64,000 nucleotides of DNA from Istiophorus platypterus (taxonomy: Eukaryota > Chordata > Actinopteri > Istiophoriformes > Istiophoridae): positions 10,846,714 to 10,910,713 of the forward strand of contig CM029111.1 of NCBI GenBank assembly GCA_016859345.1, read 5' to 3'. The notes below the pieces were generated by a model. It was not told the DNA's origin, searched no databases, and saw nothing but the letters and a program-made list of their open reading frames with translations. The position numbers and the translations under genes are program-made. This document shows, in pieces, positions 36,701 to 47,725 of this stretch. The first letter of the stretch is position 1; every line of letters begins with the position of its first letter.

Positions 36701-39700
36701 ATCGCTGCTTTCTGGAATGTGGATCTGCATCGTTTCACCTTCTCTCAGGTCTTTCTATTGACCTTTTTGTGTTCATGCCAAATCTGATTTTTGTCTAGCA
36801 TTTAGTATAATGGCAGCCCCTAAATTAGCTATAAAATTTTGTCAAACCAGGTTTATAAAATTTGCTCTATATCTTAATGAGTGCACTGTCATTTCAAAAT
36901 GTCTTTTCTGTTTATTTTAGTATAGATAATAATGGGCTTGTACAACAGGATGATTTATTATTCATGTAGTGATGTTTCTTCTATTTGCATTTGGCATCAC
37001 AATGTATTAGGAAACCTACTGTTGTAAAGACTAAAAACATGGCACATAAAAACACTGTTACATGTTTTAGGATGGAGAAATAAATTAATTGCAGTCAGTG
37101 TTTGCTTTCACTCCAACTTTGTGAAAATAAATAAATAAATAAATAGTAAGTGCATCAAACCATGCACTCTGTATAGAACAGTGCACTGAACCATGCGCTG
37201 GCTGTGTTCTTGCACCCCTAACTCTGATCAGTGATGCTGTTATACACATGACATATAACATGATAAAACGATTGCAGGTGAAAATGTATTATGTATTCCT
37301 CTGGCAAAAGGTTAAGTTGAGATAAAACAAGTTAACATAACAAGAGTAAACTGTAACTGGAAGAATTCTGTGAAACCTGTATTTGATCAGTCATAATAGT
37401 CTGTGTTACAGTAGAAAAAGCAGGTTAATCATCTCACTCTCTGCGTCTTTTCGGTCGAGAGCGTCATCTGGGAGTTTCTTCAGGTAGTCTTTGAGCAACA
37501 GCTCATAGCGAGGAATCCTTTGGACTGGCTCTAGCATATGGTGCTGCAACGTCAGGTTCCCACACACATCCTGTTTCTGTTGTATCAAACGCAAAAACAA
37601 AGATCTGAACTGATTAATCACAAAAATACAGTTGTTTTGTCGGGGAAACTGTTCAAATTGCATCTAAATTTGGATCTTTCAATCATTGCACACAGGTGAC
37701 CAGATTTTTTCTTCTAGTGCATACAGTTGAGCATGAGAAAATCCAAAAATGGCCAAAATGCTTGATTCTTAACTTTGTAAAGTCGATTCAGAAACAAGTC
37801 TGAAAACATAACCTCCTTGGATAAGGTAGTTAAGTAGGATCCAACACACACACTCACATGCACCTACCTGTATATTCTGTACGACACTCTTGAACTGTGA
37901 AGACCGCTGTGTCCAGGTGTTGACCAAGTCCATGGCTCGGTCAAAGTTCTTCACATATTCTCCATACATCTTCATGAATGGAGCCAGTTTCTGGAGGATA
38001 TCTCCAATACGAGGGTTTGAGTTCCTACAGTGAAACACAAACAAACACATCAACAAGCTTGTCACTGTGGGTTTTTTTTTTTTTTTGTGTCATGGGATGT
38101 AGCAGTGTGTTTTTTTTTTTTAATCTCAGTTACATTCAGTGAAAACCCCTTTTTGATATCTAAATCAACCTTTCCCTGTAAATTAAGTTACTGGTTCAGG
38201 TAAAAATATAGTCAGCTTTGTAGATGCGGATATCACAAGTCTGAAGCTTTGGAGGAAAATCCCCAAAGCCTGCTTGGAGATTAGATTTACTCAGTTTCTT
38301 ACTTAAGACAGTGTGGTTGGCCATTAAATGTGTTCATTCAATTATATTCAATTATATCTTTTATCTTGAAATTTCACATTTGAAATCGAACAAAGGTTTC
38401 ATTACTATGGATATGAGACAGAAAGCAATGGTCTCATCACTTACAAGTAAGAAACAAATACAGACTCATAAAAGATCAAACTAATCTCAAGAACATTATT
38501 GGGGGATTGTGAAAATATAACCCTTATTATGAACTTTCTTCCCTAGGTGCAGTTTTATCACTCATATTGTCGACATCTCTCGGTTGTGTGTGACTCCTTT
38601 AAAGTCTTTCTATCAGAGCCAATAAACCTGACAGCCCGGAAAACCTGACAATAATGCCCCCCACTGCCGCCCAGCTGCCTTAGAGTTCCAGCCAACAGCA
38701 ACGGTCTAACTGGCCACAACTTGGCCAAACCATCTCTAGAATAAAATCACACTGATGCCGTTGAAAAGCCAAGTGTTTATTCCTTACCACTCTCCAATAA
38801 TGCGTGTCTTGAGCTCAGGGAGCAGGAACTTGTCATGGAAGCAGTAGATAGAGGAGATGTTGGAGAAGATCCCTGTAATGACGTCCTGAGGGATTCCAGC
38901 CTCTGTGAGCTTAGTGCAAAATACCTGCAGAGAAAAAAAAAGAAACATTTGTATACAAAAACTGGCAAAACTATTTCCAAACACCCTGAATCTGGCCCCT
39001 ACTTATAGAGGAGGTATGTAAACAAATAAGGAGACATTGGTATTTGTTATTAATCAATACAAACATTTATCTTCTCCAGCTTTGGCTACTTAAGTATGAC
39101 CAGTGGCCAGATAACATATGAGTTAACTAAAACCTTACTGCTCATACAGTAGTTTTAGACACACCTATAAACTAGATAAACTGTAAAATATAAACTTGAA
39201 AGATGCATTATTTTAAGTTTAGTTCGGAAAAGTAGTTAATTGTAACAGTTGAGAAGCTGAAACCAGCAAATGTTTTTGCAGTTTTTGCTCGATACATGAA
39301 TTAAAAGGTGCACTCTAATGATTTTACACATCAAAAACAAGTTTATTTGTGTCCTCTGTGATTCGGGTCTGAAAAAATAACCGCAATGATGTCGTAGTAA
39401 CCAGGGTGGACTCAGTTCGAGCTCGGAAACTAAAAAAATGTATAACCATAAAACTATAAAATGGAGTTGTGGATCGCGAAAGAGGTTTTCTGTGTAACAG
39501 GCGGGGGGGGGGGGGCATTAGAACATCTTCACCTGCCACATCCGTCATCTTATACTTCCCTCCCAGTCACAACAACGGATGGGCACTACTGTCTCCTTCG
39601 AGACTAGTGCTGAAAATGGTGTTTCAAAAACAGGAAGTTAACTGTGAGAGTTTTCTACCATCCGTAGCAAGAAAACCATAGCTGTTCTATGATGGGGAGG

Positions 39701-42700
39701 CCATGCATCTCCTCTATCACAAAAGGTAAACAAAGAGGAAGAAGACTCGACCGCTGGGAAGGTCTCATCACAATGAAAGTTGCAACAAAAACCGACGGAA
39801 ACCAATTACTATAACTTCTATCAGAAATGAGAAACAATACAACAAAACAGAGTACAGAGAAGTGTACAGGAGGACGTCTGACTTGTGATAGTCAAGATGA
39901 TCGAGACTAGAATCTTATGTGTGGTGAAGGGAGTTTAACGGGAGTTTGCATTTAGGAGATATGAAAATTAACAGGCATTGGATTTAGAGCTGAAACTGTT
40001 GATTAGTTGATTAATAAGTTAGTTCATTAACAGAAAATAATAATCAATTTTGACAATCAAGTAAATGTTGAAAAAAAGATTCAAGAATAATGACAGAAGT
40101 TCACTTCTTCCAGCTTCTTGATTGTGAATATTTACTGTTTTTCTCTGTTTTCAGTGACAGTAAAGTGAATGTCTTTTGGGTTTCGGACTATGGATAAGGC
40201 TGAACAAGAAATTTATGGTAGCCAACATCCACTTTGGGAAATTTTAATGAGCATTAGTGACTATTTCCTTATTAATTTATTGCCCCAGGATCAACCGGAA
40301 TTATTGAGAAATTAACCTTGGAAAAGCAGAGCCTCGAGAGACGTTTAGCTCAGAACACAGAACACACCTCAACTGTACACATAAACTGCAGGCTAGCTAG
40401 ATTGTCTTGAATTGCACCACAACTTGATATCACATCCTTTTGTCAGCAGGACTAATACAAAAAAGCAATTTGAAATATCTTAGAGTATAAGATTTATTTT
40501 ACTGTGATGTTTAGGTATTGTTAATAGTATTTTTAAAGCATGGTGCAGATTTTTAATAATATTTATGAATTTTAAATGTTAAAAAAAGACGACATCCTCT
40601 AGATGGCTAAAGCTGGGCACCATCATCAAGCCCAGGAGGCTAATTATGAACCCAGCTAGGAGTAAAACACATCTTTAATCCACAGGATTTACAAACAAGT
40701 AGGTATAGAGCACTGTATCGCCATGACACTACAACACAATCACACACCAATCTAGTACTAGATGTTTCACTTTAAAAACACACACAGTTAGTGAGCATAC
40801 TTAGGTTCATGCTGCACGTCTATAAATTTACACCACACGCACACACAAATTAACACAGACACACACACACACGCACACACACTCACACTCACACACAAAC
40901 TAACACAGGCACACAGAGTTTGTCACATGATCGCGCTTGCACTGCTCTGACTAATCCCGTCAACAGAGGAAGGGTTGTTGTTCAGTGGATCGCACTGCCA
41001 GTTTTAATCCAGCTCAGTCCCGATCTCAATTGCTAAAGACCACTGGCTCACTTGGGAGATTGAAATTTGGACCAGCGGCATCTTAACACACCGTCAAACA
41101 CACAACCTGCCACAAATGGAGACGCATAGGGAGCTACGTTACCTGGTCAAGGAGGTTGAGCCTTCTGACGTAGGCCTCTTCAGTGTGGAGAAGCTCTTTG
41201 GCGATGTTCAGGAGCTTCTGAGCCTCTGAGCACTGAGGGATACAGTGAAAAACACCAAGGATTATGTCTGGGACATGAAAACAAAGAGAAGATAAATGTT
41301 TGAACAGACATGCCAACATATCTATTTAGGAAATCTTCCAGTTCTTCGGTATTTGTGACGAGTTTTAGGTTTTAAAAAAAAAAAACTAGGCAAAGTCCAG
41401 GGCCATGTTATTTTAAACAAGCGCGGCATCAAGACATTATTAAACATATTTAAACAAGACAAGCATATTTAAACAAGACATATTTAAACAAGCACGGCAC
41501 CAAGACATTATTCACCACAGTCAACCAAAACACGCAGCACTCTACAACACTATCTTCCCTCCTTGACCTTTATACTACTTGTAGAGATGTCTTTTTAAAA
41601 ATTAAACTATTTAGGTTGTTTTCCTCAAGTTTAAAACCTGTGATAACATCGCAATGAGATTCTGCTTACAAAATGTTTACTGTAAAAATAATCATGTGTG
41701 GCCTATATGTTGCTGTGTGGCTTATATGTTGTGTTCAATTTAAAGGTGTTGTCATAAATCCAATTATTGCAATCTTTGCTTTACCTTCAACTGAGCATAG
41801 CTCTGTTTGTACCAGCTGAATGCAACAACATGTGTTTCATTCTTAGGCCACTGCCTTGACACAGTGGATGAGGTGCCCAAAAATTGAGAAAACTAAGGTC
41901 CACTTTGAATATATTGCTTCTATTCTGCTTAGCAGCATCTTTTACAATCTTTAAAAATATATTATTATCATTGTTCAATTTAACATATTTTTTTTTCCTT
42001 TTGATATTTTTTAGTTATATCTATTTGTTGCCTTGATCCTTGGGCTCATGTTACACCTATGCTCTAAACATGAGGAATTTGCAGTTATGTAACTATATAT
42101 TTATATTGCACTGAAACAATAATATTCGGTTTAAAGTGATTTATGACATCAAAAAGTAGCAAATCCATACACTAAAAAAAGCTTCAATCAGAGAATGACT
42201 TGGATTTTTTCCATTACTTTTGCTGGAAAAGTAGTTCAAAGTAGTTGCAGATTTTTTTTCTTGTCGATCAGCCAATCGACTTATAACGTCAGCCCCACGT
42301 TCTTTTTTCCTTCTGTTGTTGTTTTCTGGACTGTTGATAGAGTTTCAATAGGATCAGTGAATTAAGTTTTCAAAAAACAAAAAAAGCTGTTGTGTTTTTT
42401 TTCATTTTTTTTTTTTACAATCTGATGTGGTCAATCACAACGATTGTAAGGTACATAATGGAATCAGTATTCACGAATACGAGTATACTTACTGAGACTG
42501 TCATGTTAATAAGGGACAACTATTGTAGATTTGTATGTTACTCAAAAATTTACAGTGTTTCATGCAAATGATCATTCCTTATTAACTAAACAAGGCTGAA
42601 CCTCCATAATGTTAAAGAATAAGAATAAGGCTTACAGTATTTCTGTTTTGTTCATTGTTATTGTTGGACCCTTTCTGAGTACTCTCTAACTTTCCAAGCC

Positions 42701-45700
42701 TTTCTGTGGCTCTCAGCCCCCTTCCCATTGGTTCCTACTAATTATTTTCCTAAAACAGGTGGAGTGAATACTCCCCTCAGGAGGATACTGTATCTGGGAT
42801 TGACTCAAAATAAACTACACTGCCCATGTTCATATTGATAAAGGATCACGTCATCCGGTGCAGTGGGGTGGCTCACTGATGTGTTTCTATTAGTCGTTGG
42901 AAAACAATGGAGCTCTATGCTATAGAGAAATTACCTGTATCAAGCTTTGTCCACACAGTAAATAGTTCTTAGTCAGATCAACTCATTATCAGTTTTGGCC
43001 TTTTTTCACGGAATTTTTTGACTATAAAGAATAAAAAAATTACATCTAAAATATCAGCATACTTTCTCTTTAATGCTCATAGTTGGGGCAATAGTCACCA
43101 ACAAACTCAGCCGATTTCTCTGAAATGAGATGTGAGTAAGTGGTTTAGTTCAGCAGGGGAAACCTGCGAGACTGATGTGATATGTTATTAGCTGATGTGG
43201 TGAAACCGAAGAGCTGCCTCTTTCTCTCATTACAACCGGCTGAACCTGAGACGACAAAAATGATGTTGCTGATTAAGTACATCTTGGTGACACGGAACAC
43301 ACATCAGGGTCAAACTGAGCCCATGTCTGTCTCCCACATTACGCACACTCCCACACACGCACACACACCTGTAAGTGTCACTAACTGCAGAGATGGGAGG
43401 GTTAGATTTTCACCGCAGATTGTGCGCTTTATCAACATCTAACATGACCAGTTATTACTATGCTAGCAAGAATGAAACTCGAAATTTTCACTGCCATGGA
43501 TGATACATAAAGTCAACAAAAGTTTTTTTTTTTTTTTTTTTTTTCAGTCCCTTATCCTCTTGCAATGCGCATCACTTAAAAACCCACATCCTCTGTGAAA
43601 AGGCTGTTATCATGCAGCCACCAACATGTCAGCTTGTGGTGTCACAGACGTTCCTGCAGCCACATACAGAGAGAGACTAACAAGCACTAGCACACACACA
43701 CACACATGACAACACGCCCTTCCTCTGCACAGCAGGGCTGGCATCAGGAAACACTGGAGAGTGGAGATACCTTTCCCCAAATGACTGCGGGGCGTGATAT
43801 ATTCATGTGACATTCATGTGAGTTATGAGTGTGTTTCACAGCATTAGAAAGTGACTGACTACCAACCATAGTAGCGGTGCTACGTGAGTCCAAAGCATTG
43901 CTGGTTTACTTAAACTCTGCCGCAAGTTTCATGCCGTCCAACATTTTCGGTTCATCTGATATATATATATATATATATATTCCACTTTTCCACTACCAGG
44001 AAAAGGATGTGCACTGTCTGAGGTATCAGTGTTGTTGTTTAAAATCAATAGTCTAACTGAAGGACTAAAAAAAAAAAAAGAAACTCAAGATCATTTGTGG
44101 AAAGATTTTTTTGTCTCCAGACTCTTTCATCTAGCGGCCATCGCAAAGCTCCTGTTACAGCTTTTAGACAGGTATTCATCCCTTTGTGTAATGGCAGAGC
44201 TGCTTTTAAATACTAGTCAGTCACTTGTGACCAGCAAATTGAGACTATAGCAGTGTCTAACATTTCAAGCACAGGTATTCTTTGATACTGATCACCCAGG
44301 CTGAGATAATAATAGATACAAGCGGCTTTTTCCAGTATATCAAAGGCTGTCTAACTGTCTGAGATGAAGCTCTTAAACCTGCAGGATGAGCTCAATTTAA
44401 CCATGCTGTGAAAATTCCAGAAAAAATTATGACGCAAGATGAAAAATAAATCGAAAGGTGTGTGTGTGTGGGGGGGGGGGACGAGGAGACACTAACAACC
44501 ACCTAGGAGGTAAGGGGAAGGGGTTTATTCAGACTTTAAATTATGGTGGTTCAGGTTTATGGTTATGACTTGATGAGGCTTTAGCATGCGAGGTACTCAC
44601 TTTGTGCGCCTCCGAGGGTGTATCTGTCAGATACCCAGTCTGTGTGTCTGTCAGAGAGTGCATCTCCGCACTGCTCCCCTCATCCAAGTCACTGTCCTCA
44701 TCCTGCGTTGAGTCTCTCTTGTTGCCCAGGGTAACAGAGCAGGACACGCTCTCCGTTTCAGTGACGCTGTCGTAATGATCTTCCTCGTCAATGGCGTCCT
44801 CGTTGGGGAACACCTCCCCTTCTGCCGCACACGACGGGCTATCGATGCCACTGTCCCGGTTTGGAATCTTCCCGTTCTGCTCCGAGGAATCTGGATTGTC
44901 CAGGAGCTCATGGGAGGAGCCTACATCCCGCTCCACATCATCAAGGCAGGCGATGCTGCGCCTGATTTCGTCCTCCGCACAGTCCTCTAGTGCGGCATCA
45001 TCTGAGCCGTCGATGTGCATGGAAGCCAGACAAGAGAGTTCAGACATCTCGTCAGTCCGTTCAGAGGTGCCAGGTGCAAGTTTGTCCACAGGGGAGGAGT
45101 CGTCTACATCCTTTGCTGTGGCGTCCTGGCCGCAGGATGGACTGATGTCAGACGCAGTGTCCATTCTCAGACAAAGGTGCAGCTGGGACCGTGGGAGCAC
45201 CCCCAGGATGGGGACCCTAGGAGAATAAACGATACAGGCAAACCTGCTTTTAGGAAAAACGTGTATTGTAATCACAGTAAAATGAAGAATCGATTCACTA
45301 TACTGTATTTTTCATTGGGGGCAGAAAACAAGGAGATAATCTTTAAACCAGACCACATGAAAAACAGGTAGTTGAACATAGTCAGCATAATGAAGATTAC
45401 ATAGTAAGTTAACATGTGAAGTTAAAGTTGTGAGCAAACATAATGAAGTTAACGTAGTGAGTTAACATAATGCATGTTAGTAAGATTAAACTTCTCTTTG
45501 CACATCCACACACAACCAAATCATTACTGAGCAAACAATGTATGTGACAAACAAGTCAGGCAAGATTTCTCATCCAATTTCTTCCCGATGATGCCTTACT
45601 TTGAATTCTCAAACCTTTCGATGAGCAGTCCCACCTTCTGGGCCTCTCTCTGTGGCTCTGCTCCCAGGCCAGGAGGGGTTAAATTGGGCTTTGGTTTAGG

Positions 45701-47725
45701 TGGAGGAGGGGGTGCCGGCAAAGGCCTGGAAGGTGCTGGGGGGATCCTCTTAGGTTTCTTGTCTTGCCCAAGGGCGAGCAGGTGTGCGGGTTTAGGGGGC
45801 ACTACAGATGCAGAAGTTCAGACGAGGCAAGAAGAGCAGAGCAAGAAAAGAAGCATGAGGCTGCAGACATTAACAACAACAATCGGGTAACGCGTATAAA
45901 TCCAAGTGAGAAAACCTCCATGGCTGACTCCATGAGTTAAACTTGCTTGTTCCCTCGTTAATCCTCTAGACAAAACTCCAAATAGCGAAAAAAAATTCAG
46001 TCCGAGAAAGAAAGATACAGTAGCGTGCAGAGCAGGCGAAACTCTGAACTTGATCTCTCTGCCAACTTCCTCATCTCAGAACAGGATGCTAAGACCTGTG
46101 CGTATAGCCAATGTGGTTATTTTTAAATTAAAAAAAAAAGCACACACAGAGACACAGACAGAGCAAGGACAGAGCAGTATTTAAATTCACAGGGCAACCA
46201 TGCATGGCTGGACACTACAGCCAATTTCACTCTCAAGTCTTTATATGTGAATTTTTGGAAACCTTATTTTCTGAAACCAGGAAATGCTATAATGTGCTTT
46301 GATCACTTCCTCTAATTCCATGTGTGTCACAAAAAAAACTGAGTAAACTCAATAAACAATGTAATGATAAACCAGTCGAAATGTAAAAATAAATCATACC
46401 ACTGTATTAATATTCTTAAATTTATTGAGACCATTTACCTATAATAACACTTAGAAATACTATACAGAAAAGGGACAAGTGTTTTAAATGTAAAAATACA
46501 AAACTGAATGCATAAACATGGTGTCACAAGGTCCCTTTGTCATAGTGCTTCTACATTTTCTGAACACAGAGGTTTTTCAGGGACTCAGGAACTTGCTTTA
46601 CACTGCCTGCATTTTGACCAGAGGGAACTTAGGTTCGATTTTAGTTCCTGTAGCCCAAAATTTCCTGCTCCCAAGTTTTCTGGCAGTTTTCTGAGAGCTG
46701 CTCTCTCAGGATAAGCTATGGGTGGAATAAAAACGTTTCAGATAGGAAGCTCATCCTGTCAGGTGGGAGACGGTGTATGTATGTCGGTATTAGACTTGTG
46801 CTTAGAAATAAGGTAGTTAATGCTGTCCGATGGAAAAAGACATGATATAACTAGTTCACTCGTCTTTAAGCACGTTAATATGGTTATTTTGATAAAGGTA
46901 TTTCCTTCTTACTATGACAGAATGACCTACTTTCCTTTTCAGCTTTAAAACCCTATAAATATTACTAGTAGTTCGTTTTGATTGATTGTTATGTTGACTT
47001 TTTTCAAGCACTTTCTTCCTCACAGGTAATTCATCTTGAGAGAGCAGTTAAAATTGTAAGGAACTTTGGCCTGGATGCAGGAAAAAAATCTGAATCAAGG
47101 AGTAGAGAAACATAATTAATGCTTCCATACAAAACACAAGCGGTTGCTGACTGGTTCGATTAGTGCGAAAATTCCATCCATTTTCCAAATCATATTAATT
47201 GTGTGTTTGGGATAATTCCTCCAGCAAACTTTAAATAGCTGCGAGCCTCTTAAATACTGGAACCAAGTCTATGAACATATCACGTTTTTATTATGTTTAG
47301 GATTCTTCGGATGATGCTCAAACACAAACACATGGGAGCAACTACGCTGCTTTACACCAGGCTCTCTCAGAGGTGACCTCCTGAGCTGTGTGAGTGACGG
47401 ACTGGGGCCAGACAGCCGAAGATCGTTTGTCAGAGCAGAATAAATGACAGCTTAAGAGCAGGGGTCTGATCTTGCTGCACTGTTCAATTATAATGACAGC
47501 ACCAATGTCAAAACTGGCCTCGGAAAGGTGCCACGCCTAGTCACGGTATTTTACCTTGAGGTTTCTGTGCGGTTGGTGGTCTTGTTGAGGTGGAGGGCTG
47601 GGGCCGGGGTTTGATGGCCGGCCTGTCGTGACATGGTCTGGGGGTGGGGCCTTTCTTTACCAGCCGCGGAGAACACAGGTAGTCCACTGATCCGCACTGG
47701 TACTGCAGAGAGGGCGCAGGGAGGT
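26418..47725 (-). CDS. fgd3: FGD3 (FYVE, RhoGEF and PH domain protein 3), span of well-supported exons
   Basis: FGD proteins are exchange factors for Cdc42-family GTPases that shape actin; PH and FYVE domains bring them to membranes. Eighteen exons (listed separately) join with consistent phases into about 899 residues, counted from the split first codon of the 47725 exon. Order: proline-rich region (about 15-120), acidic Ser/Asp-rich region with DSGIDS (about 126-330), DH (about 333-525), PH1 (about 545-648), linker, FYVE (about 705-765) with eight zinc-binding Cys, and PH2 (about 781-880). Paralogue choice: the RIPY-type DH, 'VPKLRLMGQKFSVRE' and 'KIPNRDSGIDSP' match human FGD3 best, and susd3/card19/ninj1 are neighbours as in human. 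The proline-rich part resembles FGD1 rather than human FGD3 (725 residues). FYVE lacks an obvious WxxD motif. Introns without their own entry hold nothing recognised. The start codon lies upstream. Confidence 0.94.
26664..27811 (-). other. fgd3: fgd3 last intron
   Basis: Contains A/C-rich (AAAC)n sequence at about 26670-26745 next to the last exon and a (GT)n run near the upstream exon. No exons seen. Confidence 0.75.
27737..27789. repeat. (GT)n microsatellite, (CA)n on the fgd3 sense strand
   Basis: About 26 units with one interruption. On the coding strand it is a CA repeat starting about 22 bases after the splice donor at 27811. Confidence 0.95.
27812..27952 (-). CDS. fgd3: fgd3 exon (start of PH2)
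   Basis: Acceptor tatctttttag, donor GTAAGA; 47 codons. Encodes LLCGHLQVQEKGKSWSKMWA and AVTKTEPLVLYLQ, matching the LLCGPLRLSE…VWAAIPMSDPQVLHLQ segment of human FGD3. Confidence 0.93.
29060..29188 (-). CDS. fgd3: fgd3 exon (FYVE second half)
   Basis: Acceptor gtccttctgcag, donor GTTAGA. Encodes AICAKCSKTLDNKTSRVCPE and CFEATLSLEN; supplies the last four zinc-ligand cysteines of FYVE. Confidence 0.95.
29352..29453 (-). CDS. fgd3: fgd3 exon (FYVE first half)
   Basis: Acceptor gttttttcag, donor GTGAGC. Encodes basic KSSRKKEKEKQ, then TCKGCNESFHFTKRKHHCKS and CGA: two CxxC-type ligands plus the (R/K)KHHC(R/K)xC basic signature that binds phosphoinositide. Confidence 0.95.
29454..31690 (-). other. 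fgd3: fgd3 intron
   Basis: About 2.2 kb, AT-rich. No exons, RNA genes or recognised repeats. Confidence 0.7.
31691..31744 (-). CDS. fgd3: fgd3 exon (PH1-FYVE linker)
   Basis: Acceptor cttctctacag, donor GTGAGA, 18 codons in phase 0: GPWCNTSMDSDSERVHER. Low conservation expected in this linker; supported by splice sites and phase. Confidence 0.75.
32244..32348 (-). CDS. fgd3: fgd3 exon (end of PH1 and linker)
   Basis: Acceptor acgactcttag. Encodes VILATIERHKQNSETFNKAF, matching human IIQATIEKHKQNSETFKAF, then SREDDHLPESP. The 3' border is set at donor GTCAGT because it is in phase 0; the donor is moderate. Confidence 0.85.
33186..33216 (-). CDS. fgd3: fgd3 mini-exon (PH1 helix start), GC donor
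   Basis: Only 31 bases. Acceptor tttgctttacag; encodes RTAEEKEDWIQ (human RTEEEKKEWIQ). The donor reads CAG then GCAAGG, a GC-AG intron with otherwise ideal consensus. Confidence 0.9.
33885..33964 (-). CDS. fgd3: fgd3 exon (PH1 central)
   Basis: Acceptor cttggcctcag, donor GTAAAG. Encodes VQENVKQNVPHTFAIIGKQR and SLELQA, matching human FGD3 HTFIITGRKRSLELQTR. Confidence 0.95.
34076..34168 (-). CDS. fgd3: fgd3 exon (PH1 beta strands)
   Basis: Acceptor tctctgatgtag, donor GTGCAG. 31 codons: FNNMVLYCVPKLRLMGQKFS and VRERIDIAGME. Diagnostic for FGD3 over FGD1 (PKLRLMGQ versus PRLRLLGQ). Confidence 0.95.
34286..34432 (-). CDS. fgd3: fgd3 exon (DH-PH junction)
   Basis: Acceptor gaatgttcgcag, donor GTGAGA. 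49 codons: EKMNKLLEVYERLGGEEDIV, NPANELIKEGHIKKMSAKNG and TAQDRYLYL, nearly identical to human FGD3. Confidence 0.96.
34983..35041 (-). CDS. fgd3: fgd3 exon (last DH helix)
   Basis: Acceptor tttgtattacag, donor GTAAGA. Encodes ALELISTAANHSNAAIRKM, matching human SLELISTAANHSNAAIRKV. Confidence 0.96.
35042..37437 (-). other. fgd3: fgd3 intron
   Basis: About 2.4 kb. No exons or recognised repeats; short frames lack support. Confidence 0.7.
37438..37576 (-). CDS. fgd3: fgd3 exon (DH core)
   Basis: Acceptor ttgatacaacag, donor GTGAGA. Encodes KQDVCGNLTLQHHMLEPVQR and IPRYELLLKDYLKKLPDDAL, the highly conserved DH helix of all FGDs. Confidence 0.96.
37868..38024 (-). CDS. fgd3: fgd3 exon (DH)
   Basis: Acceptor tttcactgtag, donor GTAGGT. 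Encodes NSNPRIGDILQKLAPFMKMY, GEYVKNFDRAMDLVNTWTQR and SSQFKSVVQNIQ. Confidence 0.96.
38788..38924 (-). CDS. fgd3: fgd3 exon (DH)
   Basis: Acceptor ttttctctgcag, donor GTAAGG. Encodes VFCTKLTEAGIPQDVITGIF and SNISSIYCFHDKFLLPELKT, matching human FGD3 with its short GIP loop (FGD1 has a longer insert). Confidence 0.96.
38925..41142 (-). other. fgd3: fgd3 intron
   Basis: About 2.2 kb, with a G run at about 39502-39516, family-1 repeat copy at 39984-40317 and CA-rich sequence at about 40840-40910. Confidence 0.75.
39984..40317 (+). repeat. Dispersed repeat family 1, copy A
   Basis: Begins 'gagctgaaactgttgattag' and includes 'cttccagcttcttgattgtg' and 'gacagtaaagtgaatgtctt'. Related copies at 53700-53878 (-), 57130-57501 (-) and 59260-59425 (+). 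Confidence 0.6.
41143..41232 (-). CDS. fgd3: fgd3 exon (start of DH)
   Basis: Acceptor tgtatccctcag, donor GTAACG; 30 codons, both phase 0. CSEAQKLLNIAKELLHTEEA then YVRRLNLLDQ; human FGD3 has PQKLLHIAQELLHTEETYVK here. Confidence 0.95.
41233..44600 (-). other. fgd3: fgd3 intron
   Basis: About 3.4 kb. Contains a poly-T run at 43523-43544, an (AT)n run at about 43958-43980, a G run at about 44470-44480, and a repeat segment near 42800 similar to one at 48560. No exons seen. Confidence 0.7.
44601..45216 (-). CDS. fgd3: fgd3 large exon (acidic N-terminal region with degron)
   Basis: Acceptor ttattctcctag, donor GTGAGT. 205 codons plus a completing base. Rich in Asp, Glu and Ser. Contains GKIPNRDSGIDSPSC, equivalent to KIPNRDSGIDSP of human FGD3, and several acidic runs (DEEDHYDS, QDEDSDLDEGSS). 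Confidence 0.93.
44838..44855 (-). promoter_or_regulatory. fgd3: DSGIDS phosphodegron codons in fgd3
   Basis: Encodes Asp-Ser-Gly-Ile-Asp-Ser, the DSGxxS form recognised by the SCF beta-TrCP/FWD1 ubiquitin ligase once phosphorylated. This motif is known to control turnover of FGD1 and FGD3. Confidence 0.85.
45600..45801 (-). CDS. fgd3: fgd3 exon (proline-rich, SH3 ligands)
   Basis: Acceptor tgcatctgtag, donor GTAAGG. Encodes VPPKPAHLLALGQDKKPKRI, then PPAPSRPLPAPPPPPKPKP and VGLLIERFENS. Similar to human FGD1 'PKPQVPPKPSYL … PPPSRPLPADP … SSLIEKFE'. Several PxxP and PPPKP SH3-binding motifs. Confidence 0.9.
45802..47554 (-). other. fgd3: fgd3 intron
   Basis: AT-rich; no exons or recognised repeats. 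Confidence 0.7.
47555..47725 (-). CDS. fgd3: fgd3 exon (basic/proline-rich)
   Basis: The acceptor chosen is tcgcttcttgtgcag, preceded by a long pyrimidine tract; a second AG 23 bases further in (exon start 47702) also keeps a legal phase. Donor GTAAAA. Encodes LPAPSLQYQCGSVDYLCSPR, LVKKGPTPRPCHDRPAIKPR and PTAQKPQ, which joins the next exon as QKPQVPPKP, as in FGD1 (PKPQVPPKP). Confidence 0.85.

Noticed and set aside
44775..45371. Plus-strand frames of 71-145 codons
   Set aside because: Antisense shadows of the large fgd3 acidic exon (45216-44601), whose minus-strand frame fits FGD3 and the flanking exons.
45588..45890. Plus-strand Gly-rich 100-codon frame
   Set aside because: Antisense of the fgd3 proline-rich exon; poly-Gly is the complement of poly-Pro codons.
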